Source: Verrucomicrobiota bacterium
Lineage (GTDB): Bacteria > Verrucomicrobiota > Verrucomicrobiia > Limisphaerales > JADJPG01
Length of the DNA stretch: 64,000 nucleotides
Reading direction: 5' to 3'
Assembly: GCA_016713365.1 (NCBI GenBank)
Contig: JADJPG010000005.1
Location: 62,001 to 126,000 of the forward strand
Positions 7,909 through 18,984 of the stretch are shown here, one piece after another. A program made the translations under genes and the position numbers. Each line of letters opens with the position of its first letter. Positions within the stretch are counted from its first letter, which is position 1. The notes beneath the pieces are model-generated. The model did no database searches. It had not been told where the DNA came from and was given only the letters and a program-made list of their open reading frames with translations.

Positions 7909-8891
7909 CAGGACGCCACCAGCTTGGTCCCCTCGAAATCAAACCGGAACCGGACTTCCTTCAAGCCCGCCTGACGCATCGCGTGCCGCAGCTTCGACTT
8001 GTCCTCCTCCGCGTAAAACATCAGGAATCCGCCGCCGCCCGCACCAATCAGCTTGCCGCCCAGCGCGCCGTTGGTTTTCGCAAGGTCATACCATTCGTTG
8101 ATCTTCGGGTTGCTCATGCCGCCGCTGCGGGCCTTCTTTCGCTGCCAGTGCTGGTCCATGAGATTCGCGAACTCACGCAGATTGCCCGTCTCCAGCGCGC
8201 GCTGGCTGGCGTATCCGATCTCCTTCGTGTGATGCAGATTGTCGAGCATCGCTTGATCGTCCTGCTTCGATTTCTCGTTCTGGTCCTTGAGAATCGTGCC
8301 AGCGCTGCGGCTGTAGCCGGTAAAGAACAGCACGAGATTGTCTTCGAGGTTGTAGCGCGTCTCCTCCGTAATCTTCGCCGGCCATGCTTCGACGGAACCG
8401 TCCTTGTTGAAATTGAAACAGGTGATGCCACCAAGCGCCGCAATGTATTGGTCCTGCTTGCCCACCGGTTCCTTGAGCCGGTTGATTTCGATGTCGCACG
8501 CCTGCGCCGCGATGTCGCCGTTCGGAATCAAGTTCCGTTTGTAGCTGTGCAGCGCCTTGAGCAGCGCCGTGGTGAAACTTCCCGAGCTGCCGAGGCCCGT
8601 GCCCGCCGGAATGTCCGCCATGCTCGTCAGCTCGAAATACGCCGCATCCAGTCCCACGACCTTCAACGCCTCGCGAATGATCGGATGCTCAATGTCATCG
8701 ACCTTCGAGACGCGTTCGAGCTTCGAATACTTGATGATGAGCTCGGGAATGAACGTCTCGTGCAGCGTGATGTAGACGTATTTGTCGATGGCTGCGGTGA
8801 TGAGGAAGCCGCCGAAGCGTTCGTAGTAGGACGGCAAATCCGTGCCGCCGCCACCCAGGCTGATGCGCAAAGGAGATCGGGCGATGATCAT
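7908..8891 (-). CDS. hddA: GHMP-family sugar kinase, D-glycero-alpha-D-manno-heptose-7-phosphate kinase type
   Basis: The 327-residue GHMP kinase begins with RSPLRISLGGGGTDLPSYY, typical of HddA. The ATP-binding motif is GTGLGSSGSFTTA (about residue 96), and the C-terminal Gly-rich motif 3 is LIGAGGGGFLMFY. HddA phosphorylates D-glycero-D-manno-heptose-7-phosphate at C1. Overlap with the nucleotidyltransferase gene supports a shared pathway. The related fucose and galactose kinases have the same fold, so the exact sugar is inferred. No gmhA or gmhB is in the window. Confidence 0.78.
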   Translation of the reverse strand: MIIARSPLRISLGGGGTDLPSYYERFGGFLITAAIDKYVYITLHETFIPELIIKYSKLERVSKVDDIEHPIIREALKVVGLDAAYFELTSMADIPAGTGLGSSGSFTTALLKALHSYKRNLIPNGDIAAQACDIEINRLKEPVGKQDQYIAALGGITCFNFNKDGSVEAWPAKITEETRYNLEDNLVLFFTGYSRSAGTILKDQNEKSKQDDQAMLDNLHHTKEIGYASQRALETGNLREFANLMDQHWQRKKARSGGMSNPKINEWYDLAKTNGALGGKLIGAGGGGFLMFYAEEDKSKLRHAMRQAGLKEVRFRFDFEGTKLVAS

Positions 8892-9004
8892 GCGCGGCGA
8901 TTTAAGCCGGAACGCCGGAACGCAGGGAAGGGAAAAGGTTCGGTGGAGCGCCGAACTCCGATTCGGCGAGTATCCAAGTCAGCCCAAAAACCGCGCATCC
9001 ACCG

Positions 9005-12000
9005 CTACTGCACCAACACCACGCGATAGAAGCTATTGCGACGATTGTTAACCCCGTTTACGTCCTGCTCATGGGTCACCGAAGCCGTCGTGCCTGTCGC
9101 CACCACATCCGCACCCACCGGCGCCCACGGCATCCGGATATCCTCCTTCGTCTCCACGCGATAAGTCCGCCCTCGAATCGACTGCCACAAAATCACCGTG
9201 GTTCGCGCCGCTGCATTTCCCTCCGCAACACCCGTGGTCAGCCGCAGCACGCGAAGAATGGACGACTCGTTTGCCGGACTGGTGCCGGCGCGAAACTCAT
9301 CGCGGTCAATCGCGCCGTCGTTGTCGAAGTCGCCCGAACCATCGCGGGTCAGCGTGTTGAAATAGGCAACCTCCCAGTCGTCCTCCATCCCGTCGCCGTC
9401 GTTATCCGGTCCGCCGAGAGTCACCACGAACACATCGCGCGTGTCGTTGTAATCCCCCGCGACCAAATCGCTCGCGAAACTTTGGAACGCCACCGTACGA
9501 CCATCCGCTGACAAGATCGGGTTCGACGACACACGATTACCAGTGCCCGTCCCGGCTAGATTGCGACTCAAGCAATGCGTCACCGCAGTCCATCGATCCC
9601 GCACAAAGATGTCCGTCGCGCGGTTGTTGTCTCCCGGCACCAAGTCACTGGCGCGACTCGCGAACACCACGAATCGGGAATCCTGACTTAACGACGGCGA
9701 GAACGAGGACCCATTTGCGTTGGTGCCAGAGAGCGACACACTGACCAGCTCGACTGAGCCGCTGCTGAGATCTTTGAGGAGGATGTTTGTCCCGCCGCCG
9801 AGAGCGGGGCGCGATTCGTAGGCGATATAACGCCCATCAAGATTCAATGACGCGTTCGCACAGTTGGAGCAGACGAGCAGATTCTCCGGACGGGCGTAGT
9901 TGGTGAATGCCACTCCCTCGGCCTTGCCGACAGTCGCCTTCCACTCGCCACGCAGGTCGTGTCGGTAAATGAGATTTGTCCCGCTTTCAAAGGCGACATA
10001 TTGAGCATCGGCGCTGAATCGAGGATTTGCCCCACCACCCGGCAATGGGACTTCGGCCCCAGCAATCAACGGATCGGCAGAGCGACTGACCGCGTAACTG
10101 ATGAGGCGCGTCGGAGAGTAATCGAGGATTTCCACCCGACCCAAACAACCGAGAGCCAGGCGGTTCGTGACAACGAACGAACGTGCATAGAGCTGGTATC
10201 TCGACGGCGCCGGAATGCGATTCGCCAAAAGGTCAGTCGCGAGACTCTCGAACAGGAGCCAATTGGAGTCGGGACTGAAGGCTGGATTGACCGAAGAACC
10301 GTTGGCAGCCGTGCTCCCAAGCGAGGAGGAGCTGGCGAAACGCGGGGGAAACACTGAGGGGTCCAGCGGGCAATCGATGATGGACCCGAAGACGGACACA
10401 ATTCTCGGCCCAAAGAGATACACGTCGTCCTGGTTGTTCGCGTCGGTGTAGTAGGAGTCAAAGGACCGAAACGAATGGAACGCCACGAAGCGCCCATCAG
10501 GACTAATCACCGGTCGCGAGAATGGTCCGCCACTGGCAACTACCTGGTTCGATGGATACGATAAATCGCGCCTGTAAATCATGCTGTTGGTGCCAAAGCC
10601 CCCCAGCGTAGCCGACTCCGCCGCAAACGCGATTTGGCGTCCATCGGCGCTCAGGACCGGCGCAGCCGCAGCATTTGTTCCGGGGAAACTGGTTTGCGGA
10701 ACATTGCCAAAGCGATCCGACGAGCGACTCACATCGAAGTTCGTGCCCGCGGCCAAATCGCGGACGATGAGATCGCGCCAGCGATTCGTGTCATCAGGAA
10801 CCAGCGTATTGTCGAGTGAAAGGATGGCCAGACGCTGGCCGTTGGCGCTGATGGCGCCGGGGGTTAGATCAAGTCGGGACAACGCCAGCCCGCTGGCAGC
10901 AGGCAAACCAGAGTCTCGCTGCGAAACCAGCTGCGTTTCGCCCGTATCCACGTTGCGCACGAACACATCCCACGCTCGATTCAGGTCGTCAGAAACGATG
11001 TTGTCCTCCGGGCTGTCCCAGGCGATGAGTAATCCGTCGGGAGAAGCGGTCGGCGCAACGGAACTGAGGTCGGCTCCGGCTTGTCCGGTGGAATTGCTGG
11101 TTATCAACCCCGAGTGACCATCGTCGACCCGCAAGCTGTACAGTTGCGTGACGCGATTAGTGACGTCAGCGATCAGGTTGATGGCGTCCGCAAGGAAGGA
11201 AATCCGCGAGCCATCCGAACTCAAGCTCAGCCACGGCATCCGAGTCCATGTCGTCGCGGATACCGGTCCGGCATTGGTCAGCACGATCGTCATTCGCGGC
11301 CCGACATTCGTGGAGAATGAAGAGCCCGCGTTGCCCGTCCCCGGGCTTGCGGGAATCTCGACAACGTTTGTTTCGAGAACATCGAAATCCACCAGTCCAA
11401 TTCCAAAGCTGGGCACAATGTTCGAAGACATGTTCAAAGCGAGTTGGCGTCCATCCGGAGACAAGGCGAGAGGTGTGGAACCGCTGGAGACCGCGGGACG
11501 GGGATTATCAAAGAAGCGATAATGATTCACCCGCACTCCTTCCGACAGGCTGTTGGTAAAGGAAAGAACCAGGGAGTATCTGGGCTGTTGCCGATCAAAT
11601 CGTGCCACCAGCCCGAGAGTCTTGAAGGCAACGTAACGGCCGTCGTGACTGATGACTGGCTCGGAAGCGTCGTAGCCCCCGGAAACCGTGCGTCCAGAGC
11701 GCGCCCAGTCGCTCTCGGCCGCCCCAGCCCAATCGGTAGTCCCCGTCGAGACATCCTGGACGTAGATCTCGCCCCGAGTTCCAGAGCCGCGAGACTCACC
11801 GGCTGAATATCCTTGGCCCGGCTGGCAAAGGCGATCTTGAGTCCGTCCGCCGAAATGGAAGGTGAGTAGGACGGCCCGTTCGGGCTTGAGGTATTGGAAG
11901 AGTTCAGCGTGACCAATTCCGTCCCGCCCGTTGTCAGGTCGTGGATGAAGATGTCGTTTGTGCCGTTGAAATCATTCGTCACAAGGTTCGAGGCGAGGCT

Positions 12001-12519
12001 CTCGAAAATGACGCGTCGGCCATCTTCGGAGATGAGCGGGTTGGACGAGTGCCCATTCGCGCCGGACGTGATGAGACGTGTGACACCGCTCACCAGATCG
12101 CGAACGTAAATGTCGCGCCAGCGGTTTGTGTCGCCGGGAGCGAGATTGCTCGCAAGCGTTTCGAAGGCGACGACCTGCGCGTTCGACGAGAGCGTGTAGA
12201 GCCCGATGTTGTCATTCGCGCCGCCAAAGCCATTCGTGCTGACGCTCACCAGCACCGTGTTGCTGGAAACAAGATCGCGCACGAAGAGATCGAGGTGTGG
12301 GCCAAGGTCGTCGTTGGTGACGAGGTTGTTGGCGTGGCTGACGAAGGCGACATGCTTGCCATTCGCGCTGAAAACAGGCGCGTAGGAGTTACCACCTCCG
12401 GTGGACGCAGTACGGTAGGGAGCGGAGCCAACTAGTGTCGCAGCCACCCCCGGCAATGCTTTCATTACAGAGAAAAGGAGCAGGACACCAACGAGTCGAT
12501 TTGAACGAGAGATCGTCAT
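9005..12519 (-). CDS. Large secreted TolB/WD40-like beta-propeller protein (frameshifted)
   Basis: One protein of about 1,170 residues is split by a one-base shift near 11788-11795. The upstream frame begins with a signal peptide (MTISRSNRLVGVLLLFS). Many repeated blade units follow, of the form SxDGRxVAFxSxASDLVxxDxNxxxDIFVRD, which is typical of PD40/TolB propellers. The C-terminus has a calcium-binding, TSP3-like stretch (DNDGDGMEDDWE...FDNDGAIDRDEF) and a beta-sandwich tail. It is probably extracellular or periplasmic. It lies two bases after the last pseudopilin-like gene, so it is probably in the same transcript. Substrate or ligand is unknown. Confidence 0.78.
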
Positions 12520-12521
12520 GG

Positions 12522-13250
12522 TTACCGTGGTTTGAGAAGGTGAAGAACTCCGCGATCATCCAACGGATCGCCAGCGACTGCAGTTCGAAGCTCTTCGTTG
12601 GAGTACTGGTTCACCCTTCCATCGAAGCGCGCGAGATTCCCTGCCCCGTTGTGCAGATTGGTGTCCCAGCCAGGAAGATTGGGAAGCAGAGCGAAAGACG
12701 CCTGAGGAAAGCGACTGCAGCCTCCAGAGCCTCCCAACGTAACGAAGTTCCGATCTCCCGCGAACATCACCCACAGGCCACCGGCGGACGCGTGAGACAG
12801 GTAGTAGCTGGTGGCATTATTCCGGTAATTTGCGGCGAGGTATCCGCCGTCTGGCCGAAATGAGAAATCAGCTGCGGGCCGTCCCGTATCGCTGGGGCAA
12901 AACAAAACTCGCGCAGAGTTCAACTCGTTGGAGATCCATGAGAAGTGCAGCCACGCATTGACTCCGAGAGGGTGCAATTTGGTCCCGCCCTGTTCTGGCG
13001 CAATCTCCCAGGGTGGCAGGTCCCCATGATCATTGCCCCACAGTTGAAAGCCGTTGCCGATCTGACGCAGATTGTTCGCACACGTAATGCGCGAGGAACG
13101 GCTTCGGTCAGCAGATGGCGCAGGAAGCACGATCGCCAGCAGGAGCGACAGGGCGGCGAGAACAGCGAGGATCTCATTTCGGGTGAACGCGGAATCCAAA
13201 TTGTGATCCGAAACGCAGTCGGCGCAAGAGCGGCGAGTTCGAGTATTCAT
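12522..13250 (-). CDS. Pseudopilin-like type II secretion protein (paralogue 3)
   Basis: The start at 13250 overlaps the preceding pseudopilin-like gene by four bases (ATGA). After a polar leader comes a prepilin-type helix, AFTRNEILAVLAALSLLLAIVLP, with Glu at position +5 from the Phe. Next is CANNLRQIGNGFQLWGNDHG, a conserved motif of the PVC 'type II secretion/H-X9-DG' family. The C-terminal motif is H, nine residues, then DG (HNGAGNLARFDG). The family is abundant in planctomycetes and Verrucomicrobia and is presumed to be processed by prepilin peptidase. Its function is not established. Confidence 0.8.
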   Translation of the reverse strand: MNTRTRRSCADCVSDHNLDSAFTRNEILAVLAALSLLLAIVLPAPSADRSRSSRITCANNLRQIGNGFQLWGNDHGDLPPWEIAPEQGGTKLHPLGVNAWLHFSWISNELNSARVLFCPSDTGRPAADFSFRPDGGYLAANYRNNATSYYLSHASAGGLWVMFAGDRNFVTLGGSGGCSRFPQASFALLPNLPGWDTNLHNGAGNLARFDGRVNQYSNEELRTAVAGDPLDDRGVLHLLKPR

Positions 13251-13962
13251 CGAGGGGTAATAATATGCCGTGTGGCATTGTCGGTTTGAGGGAGGTCCAA
13301 CGCACGACGGAGTCCTCCACTGTCCAGCTGCTGCACTTTTCCATCGTAACTTAAGACATTCCCCGCTGCACCGTGAAGGCCGGTGGTCCATTCGGCAATT
13401 CCAGCCCTCGGGGGAGTAGGGATACTCAAAGCGGAATTGAAACGTGAGCAACCACCGAATTGTTGAAGGCCAGCCGTGCTAACATTGCGATCTCCCGCGA
13501 TGACAGCGTCTGGCGAGTTTAGCAGACTTGAAGCCGTGTACCCTAGGAAGTAGCTCGTCGCCCTATTGGCAAAGTTTGGGTTCAGGTAACCACTGCCAGG
13601 GCTGCCCGAAAAAGCGAGTGCAGGCTCCCCTGAGTCGCTTGGGCAGAAATAAATCCTTGGGGAAAAAACCTCGTTTGATATCCAAGCGAAGTGAAACCAT
13701 ACATTGGGAGCAAGCGAATGCTGCATAGTGCCGCCATTGGCAAGTGCGACTTCCTGAGGGAGGGTATCGTTGTGCTCATTTCCCCAAATTTGAAAGCCCA
13801 CCGATCCTGACGCAGGTTGTTCGCGCAGGCGATGCGGGAGGAGCGCGCCTGGTCGTGAGCAAGTGCTGGTATCACGAGGACCAACGTAAGTGAGAGGCTA
13901 GCGATGATTGCTACCACTTCGATGTGACTCAATGCGCGATTGCGTGAAATGCGGACCTTCAT
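13247..13962 (-). CDS. Pseudopilin-like type II secretion protein (paralogue 2, frameshifted)
   Basis: The upstream frame begins at 13962 with ALSHIEVVAIIASLSLTLVLVIPA, a prepilin-like helix with Glu at +5, and CANNLRQ. It then breaks near 13805. The next frame continues with GFQIWGNEHNDTLPQE and ends with HGAAGNVLSYDG (H-X9-DG) and HIITPR. Restoring one G in a GG run at the break gives LRQGSVGFQIWG, matching both neighbouring paralogues. It shares 4-base overlap or spacing with the genes on either side, so the three are co-transcribed. Confidence 0.75.
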
Positions 13963-13966
13963 AGCG

Positions 13967-14686
13967 TTACCGAGGCGTAATGAATTCCAACAGGAACGAA
14001 ACGTTCATCTTGTCGAATCGCGACTGAATTTCTCGATCACCCAATTGCTCAACTCCTCCGTCATTCCTCAGAAGATTACCCGCCGAGGAGTGGAGACCTG
14101 GCAGCCACTGCAAAGGGTTTGATGGGGTGGGAGACATCCTTAAGCTCCAACGGAAAATGCTGCTTTCGCCGCTACCGTAACCACCAACGTTCCTGTCACC
14201 GGAAAGATACTGGTCGGCATCAAAACGCATACCACCTTGATGTGCGAGCAGGTAGCTTGTCGCCATTCCCTTAAAATTTGGATGGAGATAGCCTGATCGA
14301 TGGCTCAACGAGAAATCCTCTGCCGGCGTACCCGAGTCGCTTGGACAAAGAAGAATTCGGGGAGAAACCAACTCGTTGGAAATCCATGCAAAATGGTACC
14401 AGACATTCGGAGTGAGCACATGATTTCGAGTGCCACCACTTTCGGGATAAACATAGAACGGCGGCTGTTCACCATGGTCGTTACCCCAGAGCTGGAACGA
14501 GCTTCCTACCTGACGGAGATTATTGGCACACATGATTCGCAATGATCGGGCTCGGTCATGCGCCGGTGCCGGAAAAACGACCGCCATAAGCAATCCAATG
14601 ACACCTGCGAGGATAAGAGCATCCGTGCGAGTGAAAGCAGCGTTGCGTTGGTTAAGAGTCATCGGAGGCCCAATCTTACTTTCCAT
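13967..14686 (-). CDS. Pseudopilin-like type II secretion protein (paralogue 1)
   Basis: This is the C-terminal third of an apparent 930-residue frame; see the adjacent Ig-like gene. It is better read as a separate protein starting at 14686 (MESKIGPP...) or at 14662 (MTLNQRN...). The helix AFTRTDALILAGVIGLLMAVVFP has Asp rather than Glu at +5, which may weaken normal pseudopilin assembly. CANNLRQVGSSFQLWGNDHG and HSSAGNLLRNDG (H-X9-DG) follow. Its C-terminus, like paralogue 2, ends in ITPR. Four bases separate it from the next gene. Confidence 0.72.
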   Translation of the reverse strand: MESKIGPPMTLNQRNAAFTRTDALILAGVIGLLMAVVFPAPAHDRARSLRIMCANNLRQVGSSFQLWGNDHGEQPPFYVYPESGGTRNHVLTPNVWYHFAWISNELVSPRILLCPSDSGTPAEDFSLSHRSGYLHPNFKGMATSYLLAHQGGMRFDADQYLSGDRNVGGYGSGESSIFRWSLRMSPTPSNPLQWLPGLHSSAGNLLRNDGGVEQLGDREIQSRFDKMNVSFLLEFITPR

Positions 14687-14694
14687 GGTTAATC

Positions 14695-16693
14695 CTATTT
14701 CCGGATCCGGAAGAATCGTTGCGGGACCATTGGTGACGCTCCATGAATACGGATTAGACATTTGCGGCACTTCAATCCACGGACCCGCAGGATAACTGAG
14801 CGGGCCAAAATCCAGATTAGTGCTGGTTTCCAACGCGTAGCCGTGTCCGAACCACGAAAGAGTGATACGGTCGGAACCGGCAGCAATCATCTGCAGGTCA
14901 GGCTGCGGTTCAGAAGGAATGTCTGGCCCGAGGGACTTGGCACCGCTCATGTCGAAGACGAAGTAGGAATTCGGCTGATCGTTCGCAGACTGGACCACCG
15001 CCGCCGCAATCCAATTCTTTCCCGGAACCAAATTCGTGACACTCAGAGAGATGTTGGTAACGCACACTGTCTGCTGATTAGCAGTCACCGCTCGCGAGTT
15101 GGCGGTAACTGGGGTCCCGGCCAAACCCGCCACGTTGTAGCGATGGACCTCCAATCCGTTCAGATACAGCACCAACCCATCATCCGCTCCGTAACGCAAT
15201 CGCAGAGTTCCGTTCGTCGACCAGTGCGCCGGCCATTCGAAGGACGTGCGAAAAATCGTCGGCTCCGGCTGGAAGCTCATCGCGACCTGCGGCGGGGCGA
15301 CGTAGGAGCAAGGGAACTGCGAGCTTGGTCCACCTTGGAATCCACCCTGGCCCTGGCCCCACCACAACCCAAGAATGTAGTTCGGGTCATACCAGCGCTC
15401 CTCATAAATGCCTGGATCGAAAACCGCAATGTCGTGGAAATCCCAAGTCGTCGCACCGGAGATGAGGTTGGTGACGTAGATCCATCCGATCGAAACCCGA
15501 GTGTTTGGAGCAATAAGGTTGGCCTTCGAATCAGCGACGTTGTTGATGGTCAAAATATAGTCACCGTAGGGAATCCAATCTGGATCGCTTTCGTCGAGTT
15601 GAAGCAAGGCTCCCAAGGCCACGCTGTACAGAATGTTGGTGACGTTGATCGTATTTCCCGAGTTGAGTTGGGTTACGAGATAATTGCTGGTATTCCGGGC
15701 AGTGGTGCTGTTTACCGCCTCCGAGAAGCGGACATTTACACCCCGGACACCAAACCCATTGTCCGCGATGGCCTCCAATACCTTCGGTCCGGCAAGATCC
15801 TGAAACACTGACAACGTGGCGACGCTGCTAGTCAATACGGTCAGACTGTTGGAGCAGACGACGCGATAATTGCCGGCGTTCGCAGGCTGGGCATTTGCGA
15901 TTGATATATTGTTGCTGGTCGAAGGCAGATTGATGCCATCCCTCTGCCAGCGGTAAGTCACAGGCCCACCGGAAACTCCCACGGTCAACGTCACGGGCTC
16001 GCCCACCTTCACGTTCTGGCTCTGGGGCTGGTTGGTTATGGTCAACGGCATTGCAGTGACAGCCGCAAGATGCATTGCAAACGCCACGTCTCCGCTCAGT
16101 GGGCTATTCTGATGCACTTCGACCGCCAGCTGATTTAATCCCAACCGAAGCTCGCCCCGAAGAGTGAGCACCTCGGGCGTTCCCTCGGCCGCCGGACCAC
16201 CTGCCGCAATCGTCGCGGCATTAAACAAGCCATTGGTTGGCAGCCGAAGCGCCCCTGCCAGCTGCCCATTCAGCCAGATGGCGCATCCGTCATCCACGAG
16301 GTTCGTGGCGAAGAGTTGGGTCGCGTTTGTCTCTCCGCTGAACAAAAAACTCGTGCGGAAATAGTAGGTCGTCGTGACCTGCGAGAGTGGAGCTGGAAAC
16401 TGGGTTCCAAATCCAGATGGCACCTGCGTCAAATACCGACCTATACCGGCCGAATCTTCCAATCCCAACACACCTGGCCCTGACGGCCACGCCGAGTCAT
16501 CGAAATCATTCGTTCGCCACGCAGTGCCGAAGTCCGCGCCAGACTGGTCATATCTCCACACATTGGTAAACGAAACGAGGGTGGTAAACTGTTGAGCCCT
16601 CAACGACGAAGCCGCGAAAGCGATTCCCATCATGAGGAACGCCAGAGTCCGCCACGATCGAAGCGGAGCAACGAATCGTCTCCTTGCATTCAT
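14695..16693 (-). CDS. Secreted multidomain Ig/galactose-binding-fold protein (frameshift near its 3' end)
   Basis: The start at 16693 gives a signal peptide (MNARRRF...FAASSLRAQ). Domains in order: a jelly-roll domain with DDGCAIWLNGQLAG (about residues 30-220), an Ig-like domain (ITNQPQSQNVKVGEPVTLTV, about 225-310), an SbsA-type Ig domain, and a second jelly-roll with DDGLVLYLNGLEV. The uncorrected frame runs on into the next gene. Removing one base near 14723 gives the ending NGPQRFFRIRK and a stop at 14695, which matches the sister protein (SRIFRLKK) and the usual tail of this secreted family. Probably exported or surface-bound; no enzymatic motif was recognised. Confidence 0.72.
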
Positions 16694-16802
16694 AGAGTTA
16701 CTGCCTGATTTGGAAAGCATACATCCTACCCACGAACGCCCCGAAGATTCAATTCGCAAGTCGCATCAATTCGGTCGAGCCGAGGTTCGCGGAACCATTC
16801 AT

Positions 16803-18778
16803 CTATTTCTTCAGCCGGAAGATCCGCGACGGCGATGGCGGGCGGTTGGTGTATGGATTCGACATGCCGGGCGCTTGAATCCACGGGCCGGCTGGATAAC
16901 TCGCCGCGTTGTCGGTCAGGTTCGTGACGTATTCGAGGGCGAAGCCGTTGCCTTCCCACGAAATGCGGGCAGCGTTGTTCGGAAGAGATTCGACGCGCAG
17001 CGTTGGCGGCGCTCCACTTGACGGCGGCAGCTTAGCCATGGGCACTTGCACCGTTGCGACCAGAGAAAAGGCCACGTCAAAAACGTTCGCGGTCTGCGGC
17101 TGCATGACAGCGGCGGCGAGACAGTTCAATCCCGGCTTAAGCGATGTGACAGGGACACGCGCCTCGGTGAAACAAAGCCCTGAGTCCGAAACTGCAAACG
17201 CATGGTTCGTCACGGCAACTGTTGACGCATTTCCAAAAACATTGGTGCGCCAGACCTCAACTCCATTGAGATAAAGAACCATTCCGTCGTCCACCGATCC
17301 GCTCACCAAAAGGCGCCCTCAGAACCAAGGTCCGCAGGCCAAACAAAGTGGTCCGGAACAGCGTTGGTGAAAGCTGATAGTCGATAGGCGTCTCGCAGTC
17401 CGAACCGCACGGAGGCGCAGGTAAAGCTCCTCCGCAAAAAGGCCCGACGCCGGTGAACCAAAACTGAGGATCTTCAACATATTCCGCGCGGAACCAATTC
17501 TGTTGATAGATGGAAGTATCCGCCGAATACCGGGCATGCCAACTCCAAGTGGTGGACGGCGAAATCACATTCGTGTTCCAGTAACGTGCAACAGGAACTT
17601 CGGTGTTGGGTACCACGAGGTTGCCTCTGATATCCTTCAAGTTGTTTACGCGAACCACGTAATCCACATCAGAAAGCCAGTTTGGGTCAGCATCCCGAAT
17701 CCGAAGTAACACTCCAATAGCCGTGGAGTACAGAATGTTCGTAACGACAACCTCAGCACCTGTATCGACCCGATATACCGCAAAGTTGTTTGTTGTTGCG
17801 AACCGTCGATGTGTTCAGCACATCAGTTGTCATCATCAGAATCGAGTTAGCCCCAAAGTCGGTATCGCGACTCGCAGAAAGAAACGTTGGCCCCACGATG
17901 TCTGGCACTACCGTAAGTCTCGCGACTGCACTCGTAATTGAATTAATGGGGCCTGAACAGATTACGCGGTAGTCTCCCGCCATACTGGATTGCGCCAAGG
18001 AAAAGGTCAGATTACTCGATATCCCTGATATGTTCACACCGTCTTTCTGCCAGCGATAACTAACCGGCCCCCCAGAAACGATAACGCGAAACGCCACGGA
18101 ATCTCCCTCAAGAGCAGTCTGGGATTTCGGTTGTTCGACAATCGCGAGCGGGACGTTTTGCTGTCCCACCAGTTTCATACCAAACATGACGTCCGCGCTG
18201 ATGGCTGAAGACTGGTGAACCTCCACAGCCAATTGATTGACTCCTTCAACAAGGAAATTTGTGAGGCTAACCGCATCAAGCTGTCCCTCCAGCGCAGGGC
18301 CATTGAAGAACGTGGCAGCTGTAAACAACGGGGGCATTCTCACACCTCCGGCAAGTCGGCCGTTAATCCAAATAGCACAACCGTCATCAACCACATTTGA
18401 TGCCACGAGGAAAAACGATTCAGGAGGTCCGCTAAATGTGAACTGCGTCCGGAAATAATAAGTGGTGACCGTCTGGGAAAGTGGCGGAAGGAAGCCTGTC
18501 CGCCATCCATAAGGCTGGTAATTGAAAGAGTTGACATCCTCCCATCCGAGCAAGCCCGGCCCCGACGGCCACACGGAATCATCAAAATCATTCGTTCGCC
18601 ACTCGGTGCCAAGCTCCAACCCGGAGAGATCGTATTTCCAGACATGGTTGAATTCGATCAGCGTTGTGATTTCCTGCGCCTTCACCTGCGGCGTGCCCAG
18701 CAGGGCAAGGGCGATGACGACTATAAGCGCCCTGCCCCAGACGCAGCAGCGTTTCCCCAGTGTTCTCCTTGTTCGCAT
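16803..18778 (-). CDS. Secreted multidomain Ig/galactose-binding-fold protein, paralogue (multiple frameshifts)
   Basis: This is a clear paralogue of the preceding gene product, with the same domain order: signal peptide, jelly-roll with DDGCAIWINGRLAGG, Ig domain (EQPKSQTALEGDSVAF), SbsA-like region, second jelly-roll with DDGMVLYLNGVEV, and a tail ending SRIFRLKK. Three single-base breaks must be bridged, near 17790-17800, 17340-17345 and 17308-17312. Bridging the last two gives LFVWPADLGSEGAFLVSGS, which aligns with the paralogue. Three lesions in one gene make decay more plausible here than elsewhere, but two of them lie in T or A runs. Confidence 0.7.
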
Positions 18779-18984
18779 AATGTTAAGACCTGACTTGGCT
18801 TATTTCGGAGAGTTTATCCCATGACATTACGCCTTTTTCAACTCAGGAATCCGGTCTTCCTCGGTTTGGCCCGCAACCACCCGGCGCCTTCGTAGGAGCA
18901 CCTCGTTGCCACCGGGGCTCGCCGTTCCGAGTGTCATTGAATTTCCTTCCGCTTGGCTCAGTCAGTGTGGAACTCTACGAACTC

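Noticed and set aside
7866..9029. 387-codon plus-strand frame opposite hddA
   Set aside because: Arg-rich shadow of the kinase gene with no domain; the kinase frame is certain.
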